NCBI GenBank assembly: GCA_002298785.1
Contig: DBMR01000069.1
Span: 1 to 64,000 of the forward strand
DNA: 64,000 nt
Source of the DNA: Verrucomicrobia subdivision 3 bacterium UBA693
Lineage (GTDB): Bacteria > Verrucomicrobiota > Verrucomicrobiia > Limisphaerales > UBA8199
Direction of reading: 5' to 3'
Of this stretch, positions 15,475 to 24,114 are shown one piece after another. Every line of letters begins with the position of its first letter. Position 1 is the first letter of the stretch. The notes under the pieces are model-generated. The model ran no database searches. It was not told the DNA's origin and was given only the letters and a program-made list of their open reading frames with translations. A program made the translations under genes and the position numbers.

Positions 15475-16026
15475 ATGATTCCTGCCTTTATCATAATTGG
15501 CTTACTGATCCTGGCCGGCGCGGCCGCGGCGATGACGTTGCGCAACCTGGTTCACTGCGCCCTGTCGCTAACCTGTGCCCTTGGGGGAGTGGGGCTGCTT
15601 TATCTGCTGCTGGGAGTGCAATTCGCCGGCCTGGCGCAGTTCCTGGTCTATTTCGGTGCCGTGGCGATCCTGATCGTGTTTGCCATTCTCCTGACCGGCG
15701 GCATGGAACCGGCGAGTGAAACCGTTTTTGCGCCCGGGCGCCTGGTGGGTTGGGCAGTGGCGGTGCTCGTTTTTGCACTGCTCGCCGGGGCGGTGTGGTC
15801 CAGCAAATCTTTGCCGGCCGGTGACTTGGCGGTGAAGGAACCCACCGTTGGCGAGATCGGCGATCTGCTGATGGGGCGGTACGTGCTGCCGCTGGAAATC
15901 ATGGGTCTGCTGTTGACCGCGGCGCTGATTGGGGCGGTGCTGTTGGCCATGAAGCCCGGCGGAAATGTTCCGGCGAAACCAATCGAAGCCAAACCGGCCA
16001 CGGTGGTCGGGGGGGAGGAGCCATGA
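15475..16026 (+). CDS. nuoJ: NADH-quinone oxidoreductase subunit J
   Basis: A 183-residue protein with about five membrane helices and a ~30-residue polar C-terminal tail. Family landmarks: MTLRNLVHCALSLT, LLYLLLGVQFAGLAQFLVYFGAVAILIVFAILLT (the long helix with the Gln-Phe-Leu core). NuoJ links the quinone-site module to the antiporter-like subunits. It starts 9 nt after nuoH; the stop overlaps the nuoK start. Confidence 0.95.
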   Translation: MIPAFIIIGLLILAGAAAAMTLRNLVHCALSLTCALGGVGLLYLLLGVQFAGLAQFLVYFGAVAILIVFAILLTGGMEPASETVFAPGRLVGWAVAVLVFALLAGAVWSSKSLPAGDLAVKEPTVGEIGDLLMGRYVLPLEIMGLLLTAALIGAVLLAMKPGGNVPAKPIEAKPATVVGGEEP

Positions 16027-16388
16027 CGCCACTGCAAGCCTGCCTGCTGCTCTCATGCGCGCTGTTTGCCGTGGGCCTCGCCGGCGCGTTGACCCGCCGC
16101 CATGCGATCGTGGTGTTAATCGGGGTCGAGCTCATGCTCAATGCCGCCAATTTGAATTTCATCGCCTTTTGGCGTTATGGCCCGCATCCCGAAGCGTTGG
16201 CGGGGGTGATTTTCGTCATTTTTTCCGTCGGCGTGGCGGCGGCGGAAGCGGCGGTGGGCCTCGCCTTGATTATCGCGATTTACCGGCACTATAAAACTGT
16301 CAACCTGGATCGCATTACTCAACTCCGGGCCGAGTCTCGGCCCCCGGTTGAGTCGGCGGGTGAAAGTTCGGCTGCCGCCCACTCATGA
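16023..16388 (+). CDS. nuoK: NADH-quinone oxidoreductase subunit K
   Basis: A 121-residue protein with three membrane helices. GVELMLNAANLNFIAF contains the conserved proton-path Glu, and AAAEAAVGLALIIAIYRH the second conserved Glu. The C-terminal tail of about 25 polar residues is longer than in the roughly 100-residue E. coli protein. Start and stop both overlap neighbours by ATGA, so translation is probably coupled. Confidence 0.95.
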   Translation: MTPLQACLLLSCALFAVGLAGALTRRHAIVVLIGVELMLNAANLNFIAFWRYGPHPEALAGVIFVIFSVGVAAAEAAVGLALIIAIYRHYKTVNLDRITQLRAESRPPVESAGESSAAAHS

Positions 16389-18529
16389 GCGTCATTGACA
16401 ACTTATGGTGGATTCCGGTGCTCCCGTTGGTGGCCGCGGGGGTCACGGCGGTCTTGCCGCGCAGTTCACGCCGGTGGTCGGCGGGTTTGGCGATTGGCTC
16501 GATGGTAGGCGCGTTGCTGGGATCGTTGCTGGCGTTCGGCGTTGCCGCGGATTTCGCCCAGGCTCACCCGGGCGTGGTGCAGGTGCGGAATTTCTCCTGG
16601 TTCCAGGTGGGCGAAACCTGGGTGCGACTCGGTTGGTTGCTCGATCCGTTGACGGCCGTCATGCTCGTGATGGTGTCCTTCGTGGGATTGTTGATTTTCA
16701 TCTATAGCGTGGGCTACATGGCCCACGACGCGAATTTCACCCGCTTCTTCTGTTTCCTTTCGCTCTTTGCCGCGGCGATGCTCGGCTTGCTGATTGCCAA
16801 CAGCCTGTTGCTGCTCTTCATTTGCTGGGAGTTGGTGGGATTGACCTCCTACCTGCTGATCGGATTCTGGTTTCAGAAACCTTCAGCCGCGGCAGCGGCG
16901 AAGAAGGCGTTTATCACCACGCGGGTGGGAGACATTGCCTTTTTATTGGGGATCGTTTGGCTCTATAGCGAGGCGGGCACGGTCCTGTTCTATGATCGTG
17001 GTGCGGGATGCCTGGAGACCGGGGTGTTGGCGGATTTGTTGAGCAGTGTGAATGGATTCGGGATCTCCGCGGCCACCAGCATCGCGTTGCTGGTTTTTCT
17101 AGGGGCTGTCGGCAAGTCCGGTCAGTTCCCGCTGCACGTCTGGCTGCCGGACGCCATGGAAGGTCCCACACCCGTCAGTGCCTTGATCCATGCGGCCACG
17201 ATGGTGGCTGCCGGTGTTTTCCTGGTCGCCCGGACCTATCCGCTGATGGCCGCGGTGCCGACCGTGCCGGACCATGCGCCCCCGGCAATAACCACGACGG
17301 CCGAAACCCATGCGTCCATCGTCTCCGAAACTCACGGAGAGGCTGCCCGGGGAGCGGTCTCGACGGCGCTGAAAGTGGTGACTTGGACGGGAGTTTTGAC
17401 GGCGCTCATGGCCGCCGGCATAGCGGTGGCGCAAACGGATATCAAACGCATCCTCGCTTATTCCACGGTTTCGCAACTCGGTTTTATGATGCTCGGACTG
17501 GGCACCGGTGGCGTCGGTGTCGGCATGTTCCATTTAATCACCCACGCTTTCTTCAAAGCGCTGTTGTTTATGGGGGCGGGGTCGGTGATTCACGGCTGTC
17601 ACGAAGTTCAGGATATCCGGTACATGGGGGGATTGCGTCGGTCCATGCCAGTGACTTTTGCCACGTATGCGGTGGGGATGATGGCGCTGGCCGGAGTGCC
17701 GGTCTTTTTTTCCGGGTTTTGGAGCAAAGACGCCATCTTTCATGCGGCGCATGGTTGGGGGCCTTCGGCGATGCCATTTTACCTTGGCCTGGCGGCGGCG
17801 CTGCTCACTGCGTTTTATATGACTCGCCAGGTCTGCTACGTGTTCTTTGGTGAGGGCAGAAATCCTGTCCCCGGCGACGGTCATCATGCGGTTCAAGCGC
17901 CGCATGAAAGCCCGGGGGTGATGACCGTGCCATTGTCGATCCTGGCGGCTTGCGCGGTACTGCTAGGTGTGCTGGGCACGCCCGCCTGGCCATGGTTCCA
18001 GAGCTTTGTGGGCGGAACCAGCCTGACTCTGGACTGGGCGGAACTTCGGTCGACCGAGAGCCTGCGAATCATGGGATGGTCTGCGCTGGTGGTAATTCTG
18101 GGGATAGGAGTGGGCTGGAGACTGTATGCGCGGATCTCGTCGGATCCCAAGGCGCCAGATGCCTTATGCCGCGTCCGGCCGGACATTTACTCGCTGCTGG
18201 AGAACAAGTTCTACGTGGACGAGATCTATGCGGCAACGGTGGTACGTGGTCACGCGGGTTGGGCTCGGCTCTGCGCCTGGGCCGAGACGTGGCTGTGGGC
18301 GGGCGCGGTCCAGGCCGCCGCCTATGCGACCGTGGGATTGTCGTGGTGCAACCGGGTGTTCGACGAATACCTCGTGAATTTTTCCTTTGACCGGCTTTGC
18401 GGCGGATTGGGGAATGGCGGGGGCTGGGCGTCCCGCTGGCAAAATGGGCGAGTGCAGTTTTACCTGCGGTTTATCGGGGTGGGCGTGGTCTTGCTGGCGC
18501 TGATGATGATCTGGGGGTGCCGGGCGTGA
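16385..18529 (+). CDS. nuoL: NADH-quinone oxidoreductase subunit L
   Basis: A 714-residue antiporter-like subunit, longer than the usual 610-660. Landmarks: FICWELVGLTSYLLIGFW (proton-channel Glu), GKSGQFPLHVWLPDAMEGPTP (TM7 Lys), AYSTVSQLGFMMLG and ITHAFFKALLFMGAGSVIHG. A polar insertion of about 35 residues rich in Thr, Ala and His (roughly residues 295-330) lies between TM8-like and TM9-like segments. The C-terminal part should form the lateral helix that runs along NuoM and NuoN. The stop overlaps the nuoM GTG. Confidence 0.95.
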   Translation: MSVIDNLWWIPVLPLVAAGVTAVLPRSSRRWSAGLAIGSMVGALLGSLLAFGVAADFAQAHPGVVQVRNFSWFQVGETWVRLGWLLDPLTAVMLVMVSFVGLLIFIYSVGYMAHDANFTRFFCFLSLFAAAMLGLLIANSLLLLFICWELVGLTSYLLIGFWFQKPSAAAAAKKAFITTRVGDIAFLLGIVWLYSEAGTVLFYDRGAGCLETGVLADLLSSVNGFGISAATSIALLVFLGAVGKSGQFPLHVWLPDAMEGPTPVSALIHAATMVAAGVFLVARTYPLMAAVPTVPDHAPPAITTTAETHASIVSETHGEAARGAVSTALKVVTWTGVLTALMAAGIAVAQTDIKRILAYSTVSQLGFMMLGLGTGGVGVGMFHLITHAFFKALLFMGAGSVIHGCHEVQDIRYMGGLRRSMPVTFATYAVGMMALAGVPVFFSGFWSKDAIFHAAHGWGPSAMPFYLGLAAALLTAFYMTRQVCYVFFGEGRNPVPGDGHHAVQAPHESPGVMTVPLSILAACAVLLGVLGTPAWPWFQSFVGGTSLTLDWAELRSTESLRIMGWSALVVILGIGVGWRLYARISSDPKAPDALCRVRPDIYSLLENKFYVDEIYAATVVRGHAGWARLCAWAETWLWAGAVQAAAYATVGLSWCNRVFDEYLVNFSFDRLCGGLGNGGGWASRWQNGRVQFYLRFIGVGVVLLALMMIWGCRA

Positions 18530-20061
18530 GCTTGCCCATGCTGACCATCCTGACTCTAGCGCCAGCGCTCGGCGGTGTACTGCTATTGTCGTTGCCGGGC
18601 GGGTGGGTCGAACGCAAGGCGCGATGCCTGGCGCTGGGCGTTACGCTGGTAAACCTGGGGTTTGTGCTGTCGGCCTGGATGCACTTCGACGGAAATTCCG
18701 GGACTTTTCGATTAGTCGAAAAGCATGAATGGATCAAACTGCTGGCGGTGGATTACCACCTGGGAGTGGATGGGTTGGGGATGCTGATGGTGTTGCTCGC
18801 CGCGCTGCTGCTGCCTTTGGCAGTGTTGGCGTCGAAGCCGGTGACGGAACGGCCGCGCCTGTATTACGCGCTCATGCTTTTTCTGGAAAGCGGCCTGATC
18901 GGTACTTTTACCGCACTCAATTTCTTTCACTGGTTCTTGTTTTGGGAACTCAGTTTGATCCCCGCCTTTTTCCTGATCCGTTTCTGGGGAGGACCAGCAC
19001 GGACGGAGGCGGCGCTGCAATTTTTTATTTATACCATGGTAGGCAGTGCAGGGTTACTCGTGGCATTCCTCGGGTTGTTTCTGGCCACGGGAACCTTTGA
19101 TTTCGGTCGTCTGGCGGAATTGGCGAGGGGCGGCACGTTGGGCCTTGAGGTGGCCAGGATGGTGGATGGGGTCGCCGCCTCGAAGTGGGTTCCATGGCTC
19201 ATTTTTGCGGGCGCCTTCCTGGGATTCGCCGTCAAAGTGCCGCTGATGCCTTTCCACGCGTGGCTGCCGGGGACATATTCGGAAGCCTCACCGCCGGTCA
19301 CGATGCTGCTCACCGGGGCGATGTCCAAGATGGGGGTCTATGGTTTTCTGCGGGTGCTGTTGCCGATTTTTCCCGAGCAGATGAGGCTGCTGCAGCCGTG
19401 GTTGGTGAGCCTGGCGGTAATTACCATTGTCTGTTCCGCGGGCGCGGCGTTTGCCCAGCGCGACTTGCGCCGGACGTTCGCCTACTCCTCCATCAATCAC
19501 CTCGGCTATTGCCTCCTGGGAGTGTTTGTGTTGGCGGGTTCGGGGCCGGAATCGGCCCGCTCCGCGGTAGTGGCCGGCGTGCTCTTGCAGATGTTCAACC
19601 ACGGCTTGACGGCCGCGCTGCTGTTCTGGTTCCTGGCCTTGCTGGAGCGGCGAGCCGACGGACGGCATGGGCTTAATGATTTTGGGGGCATACGCCAGGT
19701 GGTCCCGGTCTTCGCCGGTTTGATGGGGGTCGCCATTTTTTCCTCGCTTGGCCTACCGGGATTGAACGGTTTTATTGGTGAATTCCTGATTTTCAAAGGC
19801 GTGTTCGCGCTGCATCCCTGGGCGGCGGTGATCTCCACGCTGGGCCTGCTGATCACGGCGGTGTTTTTGTTGACGGTGATCCAGCGCGTCTTCAGCGGAC
19901 CGCTTTCTACCACGCACGCCGGCATGCCGGATCTGACCATCGTGGAACGGGTGCAATTGGCGCCGGTCGTTGGTTTATTGTTTCTGCTGGGAATCTACCC
20001 GCAAGTGCTGCTCGGTCCGCTGGGCGGTTTTATCCGGTTGGTGGGGGCCGGCCATTCCTAA
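18526..20061 (+). CDS. nuoM: NADH-quinone oxidoreductase subunit M, first copy
   Basis: A 511-residue antiporter-like subunit. The GTG at 18526 overlaps the nuoL stop by four bases; an ATG at 18538 is the alternative. The key residues are present: LFWELSLIPAFFLIRFWG (channel Glu), GFAVKVPLMPFHAWLPG (TM7 Lys), the TM8 Lys in GAMSKMGVYGFLR, and GLNGFIGEFLIFKG (late Glu). This looks like a normal proton-pumping NuoM. Confidence 0.95.
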   Translation: MSLPMLTILTLAPALGGVLLLSLPGGWVERKARCLALGVTLVNLGFVLSAWMHFDGNSGTFRLVEKHEWIKLLAVDYHLGVDGLGMLMVLLAALLLPLAVLASKPVTERPRLYYALMLFLESGLIGTFTALNFFHWFLFWELSLIPAFFLIRFWGGPARTEAALQFFIYTMVGSAGLLVAFLGLFLATGTFDFGRLAELARGGTLGLEVARMVDGVAASKWVPWLIFAGAFLGFAVKVPLMPFHAWLPGTYSEASPPVTMLLTGAMSKMGVYGFLRVLLPIFPEQMRLLQPWLVSLAVITIVCSAGAAFAQRDLRRTFAYSSINHLGYCLLGVFVLAGSGPESARSAVVAGVLLQMFNHGLTAALLFWFLALLERRADGRHGLNDFGGIRQVVPVFAGLMGVAIFSSLGLPGLNGFIGEFLIFKGVFALHPWAAVISTLGLLITAVFLLTVIQRVFSGPLSTTHAGMPDLTIVERVQLAPVVGLLFLLGIYPQVLLGPLGGFIRLVGAGHS

Positions 20062-20067
20062 CCTGTT

Positions 20068-21591
20068 ATGGCCGCCTGGAGCATTTATATTTCCTTCATC
20101 GGCGCGCTCGTGCTCGCCTTCCTGCCGCGCTCCCGCGTTGCGTGCGCGCGGTGGATCGCACTGCTCACTGCGGTGGCGGGCCTGGCTTTCGCGTTCACTG
20201 CCGCGTTTCCAGCGGGCGCGGGGAATTTCCACGAACTGGCCCGGCATGACTGGGTCCCGGGGATCGGCGCCACGTATTTGCTCGGCGTGGATGGCATCAG
20301 TTTGACTCTGATTCTGCTCACGGGCCTGGCGGCGATCTGCGGAGTGCTGTTCTCCTGGAATGTTCGCGAACGTGTCCCGGAGTTCTTTGCGCTGTATTCA
20401 GCCCTGATTGGGAGTGTCTATGGGGTCTTTCTCAGCTTTGATTTGTTGCTGTTCTTCGTTTTTTACGAACTGGCGATCGTCCCGAAGTATTTCCTGATCG
20501 CTATCTACGGCTCCACGCGACGCGAGTACGGTGCGATGAAGCTGGCGCTTTATTCATTCGTGGGGAGCGCCATGGTGCTGGTGGGATTGCTGGCCGCTTA
20601 TGCCCTTTCCGGCGGTCAGACTTTCGATCTCCTGCGGTTGGCGCAGCATCCGTTCCCGCGTGAATTTCAAATGTGGGCCTTCCCCCTGGTGTTTGTCGGT
20701 TTTGCGATTTTGGCCGGGTTGTGGCCTTTCCACACCTGGGCTCCCACGGGGCATGTTGCCGCGCCGACTGCCGCTTCGATGTTGCTGGCGGGGGTGATCA
20801 TGAAGCTGGGTGCCTACGGTTGTCTTCGGGTGGCCTTGACGCTCTTTCCGCGAGGTTTGGAGCCCTGGGGATTCCAGGTGCTCGCCTTTGGCTCCTGGCA
20901 GGATGTCTTCGGCTTTTTAGGTGCCATGGGCATTGTCTCTGGAGCAATGGTGGCCCTGGTGCAGCAGGACTTTAAATTCGTCATCGGCTATTCGAGCGTG
21001 AGTCATATGGGCTTTGTCCTGCTCGGGTTGGTTAGCCTGAGCACCGTGGGCTTGCGCGGCGCGGTCCTGCAAATGTTTTCACATGGCGTAATCGCGGGGC
21101 TGCTCTTCGGGGTTGTTGGTCGCATGGTTTACGACCGCGCCCATACCCGGGATTTCGCGCTGCTTTCCGGCTTGCGACTGGGACAGTCGCTGCCGTTTGC
21201 GGCGATAATCTTCTGCCTGGCGGGCTTCGCCTCGATGGGGATGCCCGGGTTCAGCGGGTTTGTGGCGGAACTACAGGTGCTGACGGGAGCCTGGCACGCT
21301 TTTCCCTGGCTCGTCATGCTGTCCGGTCTGGGGCTGGTGATTGGTGTCGCATACACGTTGAGGGCCATGCAAAAGGCGTTCTTCAGTGACGCATCGGGAG
21401 TCGATGCCGGAAACGGGCATGCCGTGAGCCTCGATCCAGAACCGGTCACGTGGCCCGAGCGGATTGGAGCACTCATACTCCTCCTGGCCTCGCTGGCAGT
21501 GGGGCTTTATCCAAGGATCCTAATGGATTGGATCGAGCGAGGGTTAGCCACGCCAGTTTTTGACGCCTTGCGTCTGGGAGGACTCACATGA
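20068..21591 (+). CDS. nuoM2: NuoM-like antiporter subunit, second copy (TM7 Lys replaced by Leu)
   Basis: A 507-residue NuoM paralog 6 nt after the first. It keeps VFYELAIVPKYFLI (Glu134), the HVAAPTAASMLLAGVIMKLGAYG stretch (Lys246) in two pieces of the helix 7-8 region, and FSGFVAELQVL (late Glu). The usual F-A-V-K-x-P-x-x-P-F-H reads FAILAGLWPFHTW, so Leu215 (codon ttg, 20710-20712) sits where the pump Lys belongs. The gene is intact and tightly coupled to nuoN, so it is probably made. Either it is a structural spacer or it conducts protons differently. Confidence 0.9.
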   Translation: MAAWSIYISFIGALVLAFLPRSRVACARWIALLTAVAGLAFAFTAAFPAGAGNFHELARHDWVPGIGATYLLGVDGISLTLILLTGLAAICGVLFSWNVRERVPEFFALYSALIGSVYGVFLSFDLLLFFVFYELAIVPKYFLIAIYGSTRREYGAMKLALYSFVGSAMVLVGLLAAYALSGGQTFDLLRLAQHPFPREFQMWAFPLVFVGFAILAGLWPFHTWAPTGHVAAPTAASMLLAGVIMKLGAYGCLRVALTLFPRGLEPWGFQVLAFGSWQDVFGFLGAMGIVSGAMVALVQQDFKFVIGYSSVSHMGFVLLGLVSLSTVGLRGAVLQMFSHGVIAGLLFGVVGRMVYDRAHTRDFALLSGLRLGQSLPFAAIIFCLAGFASMGMPGFSGFVAELQVLTGAWHAFPWLVMLSGLGLVIGVAYTLRAMQKAFFSDASGVDAGNGHAVSLDPEPVTWPERIGALILLLASLAVGLYPRILMDWIERGLATPVFDALRLGGLT

Positions 21592-23054
21592 GCCACGCGG
21601 AGTTGCTGGGGGCGTTGTTGCCGGAATTGGTGCTGGTCCTGGCCGCTTTGGCCGTGCTGGTGGTGGATCTTACCGCTTTGCGAGAGTTGAAGCCCACCCA
21701 GCGTTTTCTTGGGGGCGCCCTGGTGTCGGTGCTCGGCTGTGGGGTGGCTGTGGTGTTGGTGGGCCTGGGCAATGGCAGCGTAAATCTCCTGGACGGCGTG
21801 TTAATCCTCGATCCTCTAACCCGGGTGATCAAGATCACCATCCTGGTGATGGGAGTCTGCACATGCTTATTAACATCAGGCGCCCGGTTGCCGGCGAATG
21901 CCGGGGAGTATTTCTGCCTGTTGCTGCTCGCGCTGACCGGACTAATGCTCCTGGTCAGTTCGGAAAATGTGCTGGTGATTTTCCTGTCCCTGGAGCTGGC
22001 CAGCGTTTGTCTCTACCTCCTGGCGGCGTTCGATACTGGCAATCCGCGTTCGGTCGAGGCAGGCATGAAATACTTTCTGTTTGGCGCCACGTCCGCCGCG
22101 TTCATGCTCTTTGGTTTTAGCCTGTTGTACGGTTTGACCGGCCATATTGATTTGCGCCAAATTGCCGGGGCGCTCGGTCCCGGGACCGACCCGCTGATGC
22201 TGGTGGCGGTGGTAATGGTGCTTGCCGGATTCGGCTTTAAGATTGCCGCGGTGCCATTTCATTTGTGGGCGCCGGATGCCTACCAGGCAGCGCCGATTCC
22301 CAGTTCCGCCCTGATCGCTTCAGGATCGAAAGTGGCCAGTTTTTACGTGCTCGCGCGACTGGTGTTCACCGGCCTGGGCGGTACGGTGGCAGCTCCGGGC
22401 ACGAACTGGCTGGCCCTGTTAGCCATCCTGGCGGTTTCCTCGATGATCCTGGGCAACCTGGCGGCCCTGGCCCAGAGCAGCGTGCGTCGATTGCTCGCTT
22501 TTTCCGCCGTGGCCCACGCCGGTTACCTGTTGATTGGCGTGCTGACTCCCGGCGGCGAAGCGTTGCCGGCTCTCGCTTATTACCTGATCCTTTATGGGCT
22601 TACGACCATTGGCGCCTTCGGAGCGGTAGCCCTGGTGGAGGGCAGGGCCGGCCACGAACGGTTGCCTGCTTTTGCCGGTCTCCATCAAACCGCGCCGATG
22701 CTGGCTGTTTGCCTGTTGGTGTTTCTGCTTTCCCTGGCCGGCATTCCTCCCCTGGGTGGATTCTTTGCCAAGTTTTACCTTTTCGCGACCGCCTTGAAGG
22801 CCGCGCCTGGAAACCCGATTTTGTTGGGACTGGTGGTCGTGGCGGTAGCCGCCAGCGCGGTGTCTTTATACTATTATCTGCAAGTGTTGAAACAGGTGTA
22901 TGTGCGCCCCCCTGGCAGGACTGGCGAGCCGCCGCTTTCCCGGATGGCGACCGGGGCGGTTTTCGTTCTGGCACTGCTGGTGATATTACTGGGGGCCTTC
23001 CCGGGAGCATTAGTGCACGTCCTGGAAGCTGCTCGTGCCGCCTCCGCTTTTTGA
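21588..23054 (+). CDS. nuoN: NADH-quinone oxidoreductase subunit N
   Basis: A 488-residue antiporter-like subunit, last gene of the operon. Landmarks: FLSLELASVCLYLLAAF (channel Glu), AGMKYFLFGATSAAFMLFG, GFGFKIAAVPFHLWAPDAYQ (TM7 Lys) and the helix with ALIASGSKVASFYVLAR. It starts within the stop of the preceding gene (ATGA overlap). No clear terminator is visible in the 127 bp before the next gene. Confidence 0.95.
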   Translation: MSHAELLGALLPELVLVLAALAVLVVDLTALRELKPTQRFLGGALVSVLGCGVAVVLVGLGNGSVNLLDGVLILDPLTRVIKITILVMGVCTCLLTSGARLPANAGEYFCLLLLALTGLMLLVSSENVLVIFLSLELASVCLYLLAAFDTGNPRSVEAGMKYFLFGATSAAFMLFGFSLLYGLTGHIDLRQIAGALGPGTDPLMLVAVVMVLAGFGFKIAAVPFHLWAPDAYQAAPIPSSALIASGSKVASFYVLARLVFTGLGGTVAAPGTNWLALLAILAVSSMILGNLAALAQSSVRRLLAFSAVAHAGYLLIGVLTPGGEALPALAYYLILYGLTTIGAFGAVALVEGRAGHERLPAFAGLHQTAPMLAVCLLVFLLSLAGIPPLGGFFAKFYLFATALKAAPGNPILLGLVVVAVAASAVSLYYYLQVLKQVYVRPPGRTGEPPLSRMATGAVFVLALLVILLGAFPGALVHVLEAARAASAF

Positions 23055-23181
23055 ACTGGCTGGACAAAGCGACATTGTGAACCCCTCGCCAAACGCCGGT
23101 TGCGCTGATTAAGGGTGGTTTTCGCCGTTGTTGTTTTACCTTGCCAGAGAACTTCCCCTACTGGTATATAGCTTCCAGGTT

Positions 23182-23937
23182 ATGGCAGCTATCGGCCGTT
23201 TTCAGAAGGGCGACGAAGTCTTTTATGCCAAAGTTGTGGACGGTGAGGTGTTCCGTTTGCTCGGTGATGTCTTCGGTTCCCCTTCATTTGAGAAGAAGCC
23301 CCTGCGGCACAAGGGGCTGCGAACGCTTACGCCGGTAGCGCCCTCGAAGGTGATCGCGGTAGGGCTCAATTATGCGGATCACGCCCGTGAAAGCGGCAAG
23401 CCGCTGCCCCGGGAACCCTTGTTCTGGATCAAAGCCACTACCTCTTTAATTCCTGACGGCGCCAAGATCGAAATTCCGTTCCCCCAGCACCGTACGGATT
23501 TTGAGGCGGAACTCTGCATTGTTATCGGGCGCCGGGTCAGGAACGTGACGCGGGCCGCCGCAGCGCGGTATATCCTGGGATACACCACGGCGCAGGACAT
23601 CAGCGATCGGACGATCCAGAATAGCGAGAGCCAATGGACCAGGGCCAAATCCTTCGACACGTTCACGCCCCTGGGACCGTATATCGAAACGAAGATCGAC
23701 CCGCACAATCTGAACATCCAACTGTTCCAGAACGGCCAGTTGCGGCAAAACTCCAACACCGCCCAGCTTATCTTTGACTGCTACCACCTCGTTAGCTTCA
23801 TTTCGACGAATATGACTTTGCTTCCCGGGGATGTCATCCTGACCGGTACCCCGAGCGGCGTGGGGCCGATACAATCCGGCGACCGTCTCGAAGTTCGAAT
23901 ACAGGGTCTGACTCCGCTGGTCAATATGGTGAAATGA
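23182..23937 (+). CDS. fumarylacetoacetate hydrolase (FAH)-family protein
   Basis: A 251-residue protein of the FAH/2-hydroxyhepta-diene-dioate isomerase family, which cleaves or isomerises C-C bonds of small oxo-acids with a divalent metal. Landmarks: KVIAVGLNYADHARESG, FEAELCIVIGRR (metal Glu pair), GYTTAQDISDRTIQ, and GDVILTGTPSGVGPI, the family signature. I chose the ATG at 23182, whose start MAAIGRF matches family N-termini; a TTG 18 codons upstream is less likely. Substrate not determinable. It is monocistronic as far as can be seen. Confidence 0.85.
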   Translation: MAAIGRFQKGDEVFYAKVVDGEVFRLLGDVFGSPSFEKKPLRHKGLRTLTPVAPSKVIAVGLNYADHARESGKPLPREPLFWIKATTSLIPDGAKIEIPFPQHRTDFEAELCIVIGRRVRNVTRAAAARYILGYTTAQDISDRTIQNSESQWTRAKSFDTFTPLGPYIETKIDPHNLNIQLFQNGQLRQNSNTAQLIFDCYHLVSFISTNMTLLPGDVILTGTPSGVGPIQSGDRLEVRIQGLTPLVNMVK

Positions 23938-24114
23938 CCGTCGCCTGGCACTGCACCCGGCGGTCGCAGGAATAAATTCTGGGGTATAGCTTTCCGAGCA
24001 TTGGTGACTTCCAGATAGAGCACCGCTGCGTCTTCCCGTCCAGTTGATCAGGGCAGCCACAAAGCTTTGCCATCGACAATGGCGGTTCGGATGGACACAT
24101 TAAGCCCCCATATT

